A DNA stretch of 64,000 nucleotides from Ruminococcus sp. (GTDB lineage: Bacteria; Bacillota; Clostridia; Oscillospirales; Acutalibacteraceae). Location of the stretch: assembly GCA_004555265.1 (NCBI GenBank), contig SFIQ01000017.1, positions 13,505 to 77,504 on the forward strand, in the 5' to 3' direction. The notes beneath the pieces are model-generated. The model was given only the letters and a program-made list of their open reading frames with translations. It did no database searches and was not told where the DNA came from. The position numbers and the translations under genes are program-made. The number at the start of each line of letters is the position of its first letter. The first letter of the stretch is position 1. Shown in pieces: positions 33,789 to 42,084 of the stretch.

Positions 33789-34790
33789 ATGGCCTATCAA
33801 GCAAGTAGCAATCGGTATGATACCATGCAATACAATCGTTGCGGGGCAAGCGGGTTGAAGCTCCCGAAGGTCTCTTTGGGGCTGTGGCACAATTTCGGCT
33901 GTACGGGCGATTTTCAAAATATGAAAGAAATGCTGTTTTGTGCCTTTGACAACGGCATTACGCATTTTGATTTGGCGAACAATTACGGCCCCGAGCCGGG
34001 CGATGCCGAACGGAACTTCGGTAAAATTTTAGCGTCGGATTTAAAGCCCTACCGCGACGAGCTGATCATCAGCACCAAGGCGGGGTATACCATGTGGGAC
34101 GGCCCTTACGGCGACTTCGGCAGTCGCAAGTACCTGCTTGCATCCTTAGACCAAAGCCTTATGCGTTTAGGGCTTGACTATGTGGATATTTTCTATCACC
34201 ACCGTATGGATAAAGAAACGCCGTTGGAGGAGAGCATGGGCGCGCTTGCTACTGCTGTGCACAGCGGCAAGGCGCTGTATGCGGGGCTTTCCAACTATGA
34301 TGGGGAGACCATGCAGCGCGCGGCGGCAATTTTAACCGAATTGCACTGCCCGTTTGTCATCAATCAAAACCGCTATTCGATTTTGGACCGTACCATTGAG
34401 CAAAACGGCTTGAAAGACGCGCTGAAACCCACGGGGAAAGGGTTGATTACATTTAGCCCGCTTGCCCAAGGGCTGTTGACCAATCGGTATTTGAACGGCA
34501 TTCCGCAAGACAGCCGTATCGTGACCGACGGTCGGTTTTTAAAAGCGGCGCGCTTAACACCCGCGTTGCTTTCGCAGCTGCACGCCTTAAATGCGCTTGC
34601 CGCTGAACGCGGGCAAACCTTGGCGCAAATGGCGCTTTGCTGGGTGATGAAAGACAGCGATGTGACAAGCGTTTTGGTCGGCGCGTCGCGCAAAGAGCAA
34701 ATTTTAGACAACCTCGGCATTGTAAATGCCGCGCCGCTGTCGGCAGAGGAGCTTGCCGAAATCGACCGCATTACCGCCTGCGGCGCATAA
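33789..34790 (+). CDS. yghZ: Aldo/keto reductase of the YghZ (L-glyceraldehyde 3-phosphate reductase) type
   Basis: A 333-residue NADPH-dependent TIM-barrel reductase. The catalytic tetrad can be placed at D61 and Y66 (FDLANNYG), K97 (STKAGY) and H137 (FYHH). The N-terminus (RYDTMQYNRCGASGLKLP, then SLGLWHNFG) and the SRKYLLASLDQSL segment match the YghZ/AKR14 group closely, whose E. coli member reduces L-glyceraldehyde 3-phosphate and methylglyoxal. The substrate here is inferred from that similarity. The start follows GGAAGTGAGG; an in-frame GTG at 33774 is part of that site. Confidence 0.88.
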   Translation: MAYQASSNRYDTMQYNRCGASGLKLPKVSLGLWHNFGCTGDFQNMKEMLFCAFDNGITHFDLANNYGPEPGDAERNFGKILASDLKPYRDELIISTKAGYTMWDGPYGDFGSRKYLLASLDQSLMRLGLDYVDIFYHHRMDKETPLEESMGALATAVHSGKALYAGLSNYDGETMQRAAAILTELHCPFVINQNRYSILDRTIEQNGLKDALKPTGKGLITFSPLAQGLLTNRYLNGIPQDSRIVTDGRFLKAARLTPALLSQLHALNALAAERGQTLAQMALCWVMKDSDVTSVLVGASRKEQILDNLGIVNAAPLSAEELAEIDRITACGA

Positions 34791-34797
34791 GTGCACC

Positions 34798-34826
34798 TTG
34801 CAGTTACACAGGGCTTGTGCTACAAT
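34798..34826 (+). promoter_or_regulatory. Promoter of the small membrane protein and rRNA methyltransferase
   Basis: TTGCAG at 34798-34803 and TACAAT at 34821-34826 are spaced by 17 bp, immediately after the aldo/keto reductase stop. Confidence 0.7.
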
Positions 34827-34873
34827 GGGCACAGAAAATCTTTGCCGTTTCCGGGCAAAAAAGGAAGAGCAAA

Positions 34874-35077
34874 ATGGATTTTGTCGCTGTATTTTCGTTC
34901 TTTTCGGAGAATGTTGAACTGACCGCACAACAGCGCCTGGCAGAGCTTATCTGCGTAACGGTGCTGTTTGTGTTGCTTGCGGCGGCGGTCGCAGCTTTGC
35001 TCACGCGCAAAATCAAAAAATACCGCGCCGAACAGACAAAACAAACGGAGAAAACCGATGGCGATACAGAAAAATGA
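34874..35077 (+). CDS. Small single-pass membrane protein (67 residues)
   Basis: An ATG after AAGGAAGAG opens a 67-residue protein with one strong membrane segment (about residues 24-43, LICVTVLFVLLAAAVAALL), a short N-terminal domain and a charged lysine/glutamate-rich tail. Its last 20 bases overlap the start of the rRNA methyltransferase gene, so the two are probably translationally coupled. The function is unknown. The dedicated promoter and ribosome-binding site support a real gene. Confidence 0.65.
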   Translation: MDFVAVFSFFSENVELTAQQRLAELICVTVLFVLLAAAVAALLTRKIKKYRAEQTKQTEKTDGDTEK

Positions 35078-36413
35078 CGAAATCCAACTGCATATTGAAG
35101 CACTGACCGCCGAGGGCAGCGGTGTAGGGCATTTCGACGGTATGGCGGTGTTTGTGGCGGGCGGTGTGCCCGGCGACACCTTGCTTGTGCACATGATCAA
35201 GGCGAAAAAAACCTATGCCGTCGGCAAAATCGTTCAAATTTTAATCCCGTCCCCCGCACGGACACAGGCGGATTGCCCGCTGTTCCCGCAGTGTGGCGGC
35301 TGTGCGTACCGCTTTATGGATTACGAAACCGAACTGCGGGAAAAACAGCGCCGCGTGGAGGATGCGTTTTTACGGCTTGCACATATGCCGATGCAATGCG
35401 AAACGGTTTTAGCAGGGTGCGCCGACCGCTACCGCAACAAGGCGCAGTATCCCGTCACACGCGAAAACGGCAGGGTGAAAATCGGCTTTTATGCGCCGCG
35501 TTCCCACCGTGTGATTGACTGTAAGGACTGCCGTTTACAGCCTGCGGAATTTGCACAAATCGTCGCGGTATTTCGAGAGTTTTTGACAGAATTTGACATT
35601 TCCGTCTATGACGCGCAAAGCGGCAAAGGGCTTGTGCGCCATCTCTACTTGCGCAAGGGCTTTCACAGCGGCGAAATCATGGTGTGCGTGGTGGCCAACG
35701 GCACGCGATTGCCGCACAGCGATGCGCTTGTAGACCGTTTGTGCACCTTGCCTTACAAAATTACAAGTATTGTTTTGAATACCAACACCGAAAAAACCAA
35801 TGTCATTTTGGGCGCGCCATGCAAAACCCTTTGGGGCACGCCCGACATCGGCGACACGCTTTGCGGCGTCGAGGTGCGGCTGTCGCCCTTGTCCTTTTAT
35901 CAGGTCAATCACGATATGGCGGAAAAACTCTATCAAAAAGCCGCCGAATTTGCCGATTTGAAGGGCTCGGAAACCGTGCTCGATTTGTACTGCGGCGCGG
36001 GGACAATCGGACTTTCCATGGCGAAAAGCGCGAAAAAGATTTACGGCGCGGAAATCGTGCCCGAGGCGATTGAAAATGCCAAGGAGAACGCACGCCGTAA
36101 TCATATAGAAAACGCAGAATTTTTCTGCGGAGACGCCGCCGACGCGGCAAAGCGGTTTCGGGAGATGGGGGTAAAGCACGATGCAGTGCTTTTAGACCCG
36201 CCGCGCAAGGGCTGTGACGAAGCGGTTTTAAAAACCGTCGCCGAAATGCGTCCCGAAAAAATCGTCTATGTTTCCTGCGACCCCGCCACGCTCGCGCGCG
36301 ACGCGGCAAGACTTTCTTCGTTCGGTTATATGCCCACCCGCCTCGCCGCCGCGGATTTGTTCCCGCGAACGGTGCATGTGGAAAGCGTGTGTTTGTTTTT
36401 GAAAGAAAAATAA
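35058..36413 (+). CDS. rlmD: 23S rRNA (uracil-5-)-methyltransferase, RlmD/RlmCD-like
   Basis: A 451-residue SAM-dependent methyltransferase that makes m5U in 23S rRNA. It has an N-terminal TRAM domain (residues about 1-60), an iron-sulfur cysteine cluster at C73, C79 and C82 (CPLFPQCGGC), SAM-binding motifs in VLDLYCGAGTIGLSMA, and the catalytic cysteine in YVSCDPATLARD. Whether it modifies U747, U1939 or both, as the Gram-positive RlmCD does, cannot be told. The start follows ACGGAG, with MAIQKND as N-terminus. Confidence 0.92.
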   Translation: MAIQKNDEIQLHIEALTAEGSGVGHFDGMAVFVAGGVPGDTLLVHMIKAKKTYAVGKIVQILIPSPARTQADCPLFPQCGGCAYRFMDYETELREKQRRVEDAFLRLAHMPMQCETVLAGCADRYRNKAQYPVTRENGRVKIGFYAPRSHRVIDCKDCRLQPAEFAQIVAVFREFLTEFDISVYDAQSGKGLVRHLYLRKGFHSGEIMVCVVANGTRLPHSDALVDRLCTLPYKITSIVLNTNTEKTNVILGAPCKTLWGTPDIGDTLCGVEVRLSPLSFYQVNHDMAEKLYQKAAEFADLKGSETVLDLYCGAGTIGLSMAKSAKKIYGAEIVPEAIENAKENARRNHIENAEFFCGDAADAAKRFREMGVKHDAVLLDPPRKGCDEAVLKTVAEMRPEKIVYVSCDPATLARDAARLSSFGYMPTRLAAADLFPRTVHVESVCLFLKEK

Positions 36414-36464
36414 ACAATATACGCGTTTTTTGAAACACAATGTTTCTCGAAGAAGGATAAATTT

Positions 36465-37105
36465 TAATTTAGATTAGTGGCGTAGCCGCAATCCTTATAT
36501 TCCTCCCTCTGGGAGGGAGGTGGCACGCGCAAAGCGCGTGACGGAGGGAGAGAGAAAATATCTGCTTGTTTCTCTCCCCCAGTCAAATGCTGTGCATTTG
36601 ACAGCCCCCTCGTCAGAGGGGGCGGAAACGGCGGGGGTAAAATTCTCCGAATTCGGGCACTTTGCGGCGGGGGCAAAATTCTCCGAATTCGGACACCCTT
36701 TTGTCTGCTTTGCAGACATTTCCCCTATCAGGGGAATCACCCCGCCCTACCCTGAAAATTTTATTTCGTGCGTAGGGAACGGTCTTGACCGTTCCGCGAA
36801 ATGACATCGCTTTTTTTCGGGCGAACACAGTTCGCCCCTACGATTCGTAGGGAACGACCTAAGTGTCGTTCCGCAAAGTCACATCAAATGCACGGGCGGG
36901 CGCGGAGACCCGCCCCTACAACGGGGCGCCGGGTCGGCGCCCCGTTGTTCCTCCCTCTTAGAGGGAGGTGGCTTTTGCCGTAGGCAAAAGACGGAGGGAG
37001 AGAGGAAATATCTGCTTGTTTCTCTCCCCCAGTCAAATGCGTTGCATTTGACAGCCCCCTCTCGGAGGGGGCGGAAACGGCGGGGGCAAGCCCCCGCCCT
37101 ACCGT
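36465..37105. repeat. Repeat island 3
   Basis: No gene is supported. Two copies of the long unit of about 140 bp (36495-36635 and 36949-37084) contain TTCCTCCCTCT, a variable hairpin (CACGCGCAAAGCGCGTG or CTTTTGCCGTAGGCAAAAG), GGAGGGAGAG, CAAATGC(T)GTGCATTTG and GGGGGCGGAAACGGCGGG. Between them lie GCAAAATTCTCCGAATTCGG (twice), the CTGCTTTGCAGA stem, GGAACGGTCTTGACCGTTCC and GGGCGAACACAGTTCGCCCC. Confidence 0.85.
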
Positions 37106-37195
37106 ATAAATACAAACATAAATAAAAATTTATATTTTGCAGAGGCATTTCGCGGAACATCTTCAAGTTGTTTTGCGCGATTAGCTTTAAAAAAC

Positions 37196-37224
37196 TTGTC
37201 ATTTGTTTAACAAAAGTTTATAAT
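37196..37224 (+). promoter_or_regulatory. Promoter of the DUF2238-like / PAP2 membrane protein pair
   Basis: TTGTCA at 37196-37201 and TATAAT at 37219-37224 are spaced by 17 bp, 67 bp before the start codon. Confidence 0.75.
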
Positions 37225-37291
37225 GCAACTGTAAAATACTCCCCAAAGTGGAAATAGTATGTAACGAGCCGAAATAAATGGGGTGTATTTT

Positions 37292-37951
37292 ATGAAGAAA
37301 CTTTCGGAACAGGCATGGAACCGTAAAAATGACGGGTTGCGCCGCACGGCGGTATTCTTGGGCGCGTCGGCGGTAATTTTAACCTTTTCTCTTTGTGCGC
37401 CGCCCAATGCCGAACGCTTTGACATGATCGGCATGGAGCTGGCGGTTGTGGCGCTGGCGATTTTCCTGTGGAAATTTCCGATTGGCATTTATTTTTCTGC
37501 CAACCTGTTCACGCTGTCGGCGGCGGCAGGGTCGATTTTAAAACTGTATGACCGTTTCCCCGGCTATGACCGCGTGGTGCATTTCATCAGCGGGCTGTTG
37601 CTCGGGTATATCGGCGTGTATCTCATCAACCGCATTTTTGCCCGCCTGCACACAGAGAGTATCCCCGTGCTTGTGGTGTTGTTTGCGGGGATGTTCGCGT
37701 TTTTCGGCGCGGGATTTTGGGAAATCGTCGAATTTTTGACCGACTGTGTTGTGCATATGGATGTGCAGCACGGCAACACCGATACCATGGGCGATATTGT
37801 TGCAGGGTTTTTGGGCGGCATTTTGTATCAGGGGTGTTTGTTGTTCCAATACCGCAAATGTTTTTCAAAAGCGAATATTATTAAATTCATAAAGGGCGAG
37901 CCTGTACCTGCAACTGCCGCCGCATTGCAAAAGGAGCATGCCGCCCGATAA
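37292..37951 (+). CDS. DUF2238-like (YjdF-type) integral membrane protein
   Basis: A 219-residue protein with about five membrane segments. Conserved-looking polar motifs sit in or near membranes: YDRVVHFISGLLLGY, FWEIVEFLTD and GNTDTMGDIVAGFLGGIL. This arrangement of a His near the membrane, WE-x3-E and a D-T-x2-D motif is that of the DUF2238/YjdF family, whose function is unknown. The start chosen is the ATG after GGGGTG; an in-frame GTG at 37283 is possible. It is followed 16 nt later by a PAP2 protein and probably co-transcribed. Confidence 0.75.
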   Translation: MKKLSEQAWNRKNDGLRRTAVFLGASAVILTFSLCAPPNAERFDMIGMELAVVALAIFLWKFPIGIYFSANLFTLSAAAGSILKLYDRFPGYDRVVHFISGLLLGYIGVYLINRIFARLHTESIPVLVVLFAGMFAFFGAGFWEIVEFLTDCVVHMDVQHGNTDTMGDIVAGFLGGILYQGCLLFQYRKCFSKANIIKFIKGEPVPATAAALQKEHAAR

Positions 37952-37967
37952 ACAGGGGGCATGCTCT

Positions 37968-38921
37968 ATGCTGAAAAAACGGGAATACATCTTTTGGATT
38001 TCGATGTTCTGCGGACTGTCGCTGTTGTTGCTTTCGGTGGGCACGGTGTACGATTTGCAAATCGACTGTTCGCTTTACAACCCCGAAAACGGCTTCGCGC
38101 GGTTTTTGCAGGACTACGGCGAGGTGCCGCGCTTTGCGCTGTGGGGGCCTGCCGCGGCGGTGCTGTATGCCACGCGCGAATGGGAATGTGAAACCGCCGT
38201 TGCGCTGATTGACAATTTGCGTCGCAAAAAAGGCGGCCTTTCCGAAAAATCCAAACAAACGCTTCTGAAAATCGCAAATTGGGGATTCGGCGTCGGCTTT
38301 TTGATACTCGGCTATTTCAGTTGGCAGAAACTCATCCGCAATGTGGTAAAGCGTTGGTTTTCGGACGAGACAAAAGAAACCGTGTTGTATACCGTGTTTT
38401 TGGTGACGGTGATTTTGGTGGTGGATGTGCTGGCGGCATATTTTGCAAAGCGCAAAATCAGCGAAAAGACCTTGCGCGCCTTAAAACCGCTTGCATACGG
38501 CGGGATTGTGTTCGGCATTTTGTACCGTGTCAGCATTGACCCGATGAAAAATTTAGTTGAACGCACGCGGTTTTACGAAATGCTGACGGTGTACGATGAC
38601 CGCGCCTTTACAATGTTTACCCCGTGGTATCAAAAGGGATTCGGCGGCTCGTCATTTCCGTCGGGGCATACGGCAAGCGGTGCGGCGCTGTTTTTGAGCC
38701 TGACGCTGTGCGACACCTTGGATTGCTGTAAAAATAAGGAACGGCTGTTCTTTCTCCTGTCTTGGGGCTACACTTGGCTTTTGGGCTTTACGCGTATGAT
38801 TATGGGGCGGCACTTCCTGTCCGATGTGGCGGCAGGTGCGCTGTTGGGCTTTTTGTTCGCGATTGCGGCGCGGGAACTGTTTGTCCGCCGCACGGCAAAG
38901 AAACTCGGCCTCGTTGCGTGA
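37968..38921 (+). CDS. PAP2-superfamily membrane phosphatase
   Basis: A 317-residue membrane protein. The C-terminal part holds the PAP2 active-site motifs: SSFPSGHTASG, then a membrane helix, then RMIMGRHFLSDVAAGALLG, with the usual catalytic histidines and arginine. The first KxxxxxxRP motif is not obvious. PAP2 enzymes dephosphorylate lipid phosphates such as undecaprenyl pyrophosphate or phosphatidate; the substrate here is unknown. The start follows AGGGGG; an upstream in-frame ATG at 37938 lies too close to its AAGGAG. A terminator follows. Confidence 0.82.
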   Translation: MLKKREYIFWISMFCGLSLLLLSVGTVYDLQIDCSLYNPENGFARFLQDYGEVPRFALWGPAAAVLYATREWECETAVALIDNLRRKKGGLSEKSKQTLLKIANWGFGVGFLILGYFSWQKLIRNVVKRWFSDETKETVLYTVFLVTVILVVDVLAAYFAKRKISEKTLRALKPLAYGGIVFGILYRVSIDPMKNLVERTRFYEMLTVYDDRAFTMFTPWYQKGFGGSSFPSGHTASGAALFLSLTLCDTLDCCKNKERLFFLLSWGYTWLLGFTRMIMGRHFLSDVAAGALLGFLFAIAARELFVRRTAKKLGLVA

Positions 38922-38937
38922 AACGAAAAAAACAAAA

Positions 38938-38974
38938 CCGCGGCACACTTGCAAAGTGTGCCGCGGTCTTTTGC
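38938..38974 (+). terminator. Rho-independent terminator after the PAP2 gene
   Basis: A 14-bp perfect stem ACCGCGGCACACTT / AAGTGTGCCGCGGT with a 3-nt loop is followed by CTTTT. Confidence 0.88.
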
Positions 38975-39014
38975 AGGGGATAAATTGGGGTTTGTGGGGC
39001 AAATGCATTTCACC

Positions 39015-39540
39015 TGGTAGGGCGGGGGCTTGCTCCCGCCGTCAATTCACATCGAACCCTGCGGCGGGGGCTTGCCCCCGCCCTACATGCACACGATTGA
39101 TTTTATGTGTAGGGGCGATTCACGAATCGCCCGCAAGGCTTGATGTGATTTTGCGGAACAACACTAAGGTTGTTCCCTACGAATCGTAGGGGCGAACTGT
39201 GTTCGCCCGCCTAATTGTCATTCTGAGCCGTTAGGCGAAGAATCTCGTTCCGCTCGGGTTTATTTTGTGCTATTGGAGATCCTTCGCTATCGCGCAGGAT
39301 GACAAATTGGGGTTTGTGGGGATATTAACGGAACGGGCAAACTGTAATGCGAGCGTAGGGGTCGGCGTCTCGACGACCCGTTATTCCTCCCTCTGACGAG
39401 GGAGGTGGCTTTTGCCGCAGGCAAAAGCCGGAGGGAGAGAAACGGAAAAAATCTCTCCCCCAGTCAAATGCTACGCATTTGACAGCCCCCTCTCGGAGGG
39501 GGCGGAAACGGCGGGCGATTCGTGAATCGCCCCTACGGTT
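39015..39540. repeat. Repeat island 4
   Basis: The modules are GTAGGGCGGGGGCTTGCTCC (39018), a CGGGGGCTTGCCCCCG core (39065), GTAGGGGCGATTCACGAATC (39110), GTAGGGGCGAACTGTGTTCG (39186), the GTCATTCTGAGCCG...GGATGACAAATT unit (39217-39307), a long TTCCTCCCTCT...GGCGGAAACGGCGGG unit (39383-39513), and GGGCGATTCGTGAATCGCCC (39513). No gene is supported. Confidence 0.85.
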
Positions 39541-39635
39541 GGATAAACAACCCCCAATTTTACGCCTTTTGTATCGTTTCTGCCTTGGCTTGCGCTTGCT
39601 CGGATGCCACGGAAATGCCACGCGTGCTTTGCACC

Positions 39636-40409
39636 TTATTGTGCGGCCTTATGCTGTTTGCCTGTACTGTCGATTCGAGAATTGTCCCAATACAAAAGGT
39701 CCTCGACCGTTACAAATTGATACCCCTTTTCTGTCAGCGCCTGCAAGCACTGCCGCAACGCCTCGGGGGTGTTTTTGACATCGTTGTGAAACAGGATAAT
39801 CGACCCGTTTTCCGTCGCCCCCGTCACGCGCGAAACCATTTCCGCAACCTCTAACCCTTGCCAATCCAAACTATCCACCGACCATTGCACGGTCTGCATG
39901 GAAAGACGCTCTGCGGCGGTGATGACATCATTTGTATAATCGCCCGACGGCGCACGAAGCAGTTTCGGCTTCACACCGATTACGGCTTCAATTTCTGCAT
40001 TGCATTTTTCAATATCCGCGGTAATTTCGTCCAAGGACAGCTTGCTGTATGCCTTGTGGCTGTCGGAATGGTTGCCGATGGTGTGCCCCGCCTGATAAAA
40101 GGCTTTGACCGCGTCCGGGTATTTTCGTACCCAATCCCCCACAACAAAGACGGTCACCTTGGCATGGTATTCGTCTAAAATCGACAGCAATTCGTCCGTA
40201 TCCTCCGCACCCCACGCCGCGTCAAAGGTAATGGCAACCTTTTTTTCGGCGGTATCCACGCAATAGACGGGCAGTTTTCGTTCTTGCGTTTTTGCCGCCT
40301 GTATGGTTTGCACCCGTTGGGATACGCCTGCCGCCACAAATACCGCCGACAGCATCAGTATCAGCCCGATTGTAAGAGATTGTTTGGTTAACAGCATATA
40401 CCGTTTCAT
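39636..40409 (-). CDS. Membrane-anchored polysaccharide deacetylase (PdaB-like)
   Basis: A 257-residue protein with an N-terminal membrane anchor or signal (residues about 9-30) and a NodB homology domain. Visible motifs are TFDAAWG (D63), NHSDSH (H114, H118), RAPSGDYT, DSLDW and ILFHN. The second Asp of the classical TFDDG motif is Ala, as in the PdaB-like sporulation group, so metal binding may differ. The family removes acetyl groups from peptidoglycan or other surface glycans; the actual substrate is not known. AAGGAGG lies upstream of the ATG. A MITE-like element ends 55 bp upstream. Confidence 0.82.
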   Translation of the reverse strand: MKRYMLLTKQSLTIGLILMLSAVFVAAGVSQRVQTIQAAKTQERKLPVYCVDTAEKKVAITFDAAWGAEDTDELLSILDEYHAKVTVFVVGDWVRKYPDAVKAFYQAGHTIGNHSDSHKAYSKLSLDEITADIEKCNAEIEAVIGVKPKLLRAPSGDYTNDVITAAERLSMQTVQWSVDSLDWQGLEVAEMVSRVTGATENGSIILFHNDVKNTPEALRQCLQALTEKGYQFVTVEDLLYWDNSRIDSTGKQHKAAQ

Positions 40410-40463
40410 GTTACCGCCTCCTTAAAAGGTGAGGGCGTGACACCAACTCGGTGTTCCCCTCCT

Positions 40464-40650
40464 TAGGGTAACGGTAATAATCCGAACCACGGTTTATCGC
40501 GGCGGATTTGCCCTTACTCTTCGTTAAAATACTCGTTAATCCGAAAGGATTAACTGCGTTTTTGCCTCGATTAAGACCAAATCTGCACACGATAAACTGA
40601 TCGCTTTAATACTGCATTTTTGACGGGTTCGGATTATTATCGTTACCCTA
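40464..40650. mobile_element. MITE-like element, copy 1 (187 bp with TA flanks)
   Basis: Terminal inverted repeats of about 25 bp, GGGTAACGGTAATAATCCGA inward from 40466 and the complement of the same sequence with one mismatch ending at 40648, are flanked by TA on both sides. The interior contains a GTTAATCC/GGATTAAC hairpin and no coding frame. The TA flanks and the lack of a transposase suggest a non-autonomous element of a Tc1/mariner or IS630-like transposon. A shorter second copy lies at 47511-47654. Confidence 0.75.
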
Positions 40651-40690
40651 ACTAATATGGGAACTCCCGATGAAAAATGCAAAAGAAACC

Positions 40691-40719
40691 CTTGACAAAC
40701 CGAAAGAAATGGTGTATTC
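40691..40719 (+). promoter_or_regulatory. Promoter of infC-rpmI-rplT
   Basis: A perfect TTGACA at 40691-40696 and TATTCT at 40714-40719 have 17-bp spacing. Confidence 0.85.
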
Positions 40720-40725
40720 TATTCG

Positions 40726-40879
40726 AGCAATAAAGAAGAACCGTTCCGTTCTCACCTGTGAGTTTTGTATGAAACAGGTCAATACAAGGCAAACCCCCTA
40801 TGTTACGGGGCGATTTGTGTGTATTTCGGCGTGAACGGGTTTTCGTTCACGCTTTTTTGAATTTTAAGGAGTGATTGGT
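40726..40879 (+). promoter_or_regulatory. L20-type autoregulatory leader of infC-rpmI-rplT
   Basis: About 155 nt separate the promoter from infC. The region shows TTCTCACCTGTGAG and AAACAGGTCAATACAAGG segments and ends with an intrinsic terminator, as expected of the Firmicutes leader in which L20 binds its own mRNA and favours termination. The assignment rests on position and general layout, not on a covariance search. Confidence 0.65.
40829..40858 (+). terminator. Attenuator terminator in the infC leader
   Basis: GCGTGAAC / GTTCACGC (40829-40836 with 40845-40852) forms an 8-bp stem followed by six T residues, upstream of the coding region. Its place between promoter and infC indicates transcription attenuation. 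Confidence 0.85.
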
Positions 40880-41395
40880 ATCAGTACCAAAGAAATGCAA
40901 ATCAATGAGCAAATTCGTGACCGCGAAGTCCGCGTCATCAGCGCAGACGGCGAGCAGCTCGGGATTATGTCGGCAAAAGAGGCGCTCAAAAAGGCAGAGG
41001 AGAAAAACCTCGACCTTGTAAAAATCGCCCCGAACGCCAAGCCCCCTGTCTGCAAAATCATGGATTACGGCAAATATCGCTTTGAGCAGGCAAAGCGCGA
41101 AAAAGAAGCGCGCAAAAACCAAAAGATTGTCGAAATCAAAGAGATTCGTTTGTCCTTAAACATTGATACGCACGACTTTGAAACCAAAGCCAAGCACGCC
41201 GAAAAGTTCTTAAAGGCGGGGAATAAGGTAAAGGTTTCTATCCGCTTCCGCGGCCGCGAGATGGCGCACCCCGAACTCGGGAAAGCCTCTATGGAAAAAT
41301 TTGCCGAGGCGTGCAAGGAATTTTCAACCGTTGAAAAGCCCGCGAAATTAGAGGGCAGACAAATGCTGATGTTCTTAGCGCCCGTAAAACAGTAA
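40880..41395 (+). CDS. infC: Translation initiation factor IF-3 (probable ATC start)
   Basis: A factor of 171 residues that keeps subunits apart and proofreads the initiator tRNA. N- and C-domains are complete (INEQIRDREVRVISADGEQLG, APNAKPPVCKIMDYGKYRFEQ, SIRFRGREMAHPELG). No ATG sits at the right place: AAGGAG at 40867-40872 is 7 nt before ATC at 40880, which gives (M)STKEMQINEQ and aligns with the N-terminus of Bacillus IF-3. A GTG at 40871 overlaps the ribosome-binding site, and an ATG at 40895 has none. infC is known for rare AUU-class starts that IF-3 itself discriminates against, allowing autoregulation. Confidence 0.9.
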   Translation: MSTKEMQINEQIRDREVRVISADGEQLGIMSAKEALKKAEEKNLDLVKIAPNAKPPVCKIMDYGKYRFEQAKREKEARKNQKIVEIKEIRLSLNIDTHDFETKAKHAEKFLKAGNKVKVSIRFRGREMAHPELGKASMEKFAEACKEFSTVEKPAKLEGRQMLMFLAPVKQ

Positions 41396-41418
41396 CCATT
41401 ATTTCAGGAGGAATTGAA

Positions 41419-41616
41419 ATGCCTAAAATCAAAACCCACTCCGGAGCGAAAAAACGCTTCAAACTGTCGAAAAACGGCAAACCGATTCGCGCACATGCAA
41501 ACAAATCCCACATCCTTACCAAGAAGAGCACCAAGAGGAAAAGAAATCTTCGCAAGACGGCTGTTGCGGATACAACCAATCAGAAGCAGATTAAGCGTCT
41601 GATTCCCTACAAATAA
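41419..41616 (+). CDS. rpmI: 50S ribosomal protein L35
   Basis: A 65-residue basic protein with the family pattern PKIKTHSGAKKRFKLSKNGK and KSTKRKRNLRK. The start follows AGGAGG. Second gene of the infC operon. Confidence 0.97.
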   Translation: MPKIKTHSGAKKRFKLSKNGKPIRAHANKSHILTKKSTKRKRNLRKTAVADTTNQKQIKRLIPYK

Positions 41617-41661
41617 GCGAAAGCGGCGTACCCGCAAAAGAAAAATTCGGAGGTAACTTAA

Positions 41662-42018
41662 ATGGCACGTGTTAAAGGCGCTATGATGACGCGCAAAAGA
41701 AGAAATAAAACCTTAAAGCTCGCAAAGGGCTACTACGGTTCCAAGAGCAGACTGTTCAAGACCGCAAAACAGGCGGTTATGAAATCCGGTCAGTATGCTT
41801 ACATCGGCAGAAAACAGAAAAAGAGAGATTTCAGAAGACTCTGGATTACCCGTATTTCCGCGGCTTGCAAAATGAACGGTATGAATTATTCCACCTTCAT
41901 TAACGGGCTCAAAAAGGCAGGCATCGACTTAAACCGCAAGATGCTTTCCGAAATTGCTATCGCTGACCCCGCGGCATTTACCGCGCTGACAGAACAGGCA
42001 AAAGCGGCATTGAAATAA
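41662..42018 (+). CDS. rplT: 50S ribosomal protein L20
   Basis: A 118-residue L20, essential for early 50S assembly and the likely repressor acting on the infC leader. MARVKGAMMTRKRRNKTLKLAKGYYGSKSRLF and the conserved RQKKRDFRRLWITRISAA-type segment are present. The start follows CGGAGGT. A terminator lies 5 nt after the stop. Confidence 0.97.
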   Translation: MARVKGAMMTRKRRNKTLKLAKGYYGSKSRLFKTAKQAVMKSGQYAYIGRKQKKRDFRRLWITRISAACKMNGMNYSTFINGLKKAGIDLNRKMLSEIAIADPAAFTALTEQAKAALK

Positions 42019-42022
42019 GTAA

Positions 42023-42064
42023 AAACCACGCCTTGTGTTTGTCGGGGCGTGGTTTCCGTTTTCT
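42023..42064 (+). terminator. Terminator of infC-rpmI-rplT
   Basis: AAACCACGCC / GGCGTGGTTT (42023-42032 with 42046-42055) forms a 10-bp stem followed by a T-rich tail (CCGTTTTCTTTT). Confidence 0.8.
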
Positions 42065-42084
42065 TTTAGAGGAGGTGGAACAGG

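Noticed and set aside
36495..36804. Open frames on both strands in repeat island 3
   Set aside because: Their sequence consists entirely of dispersed repeat modules that also occur in other islands and frames.
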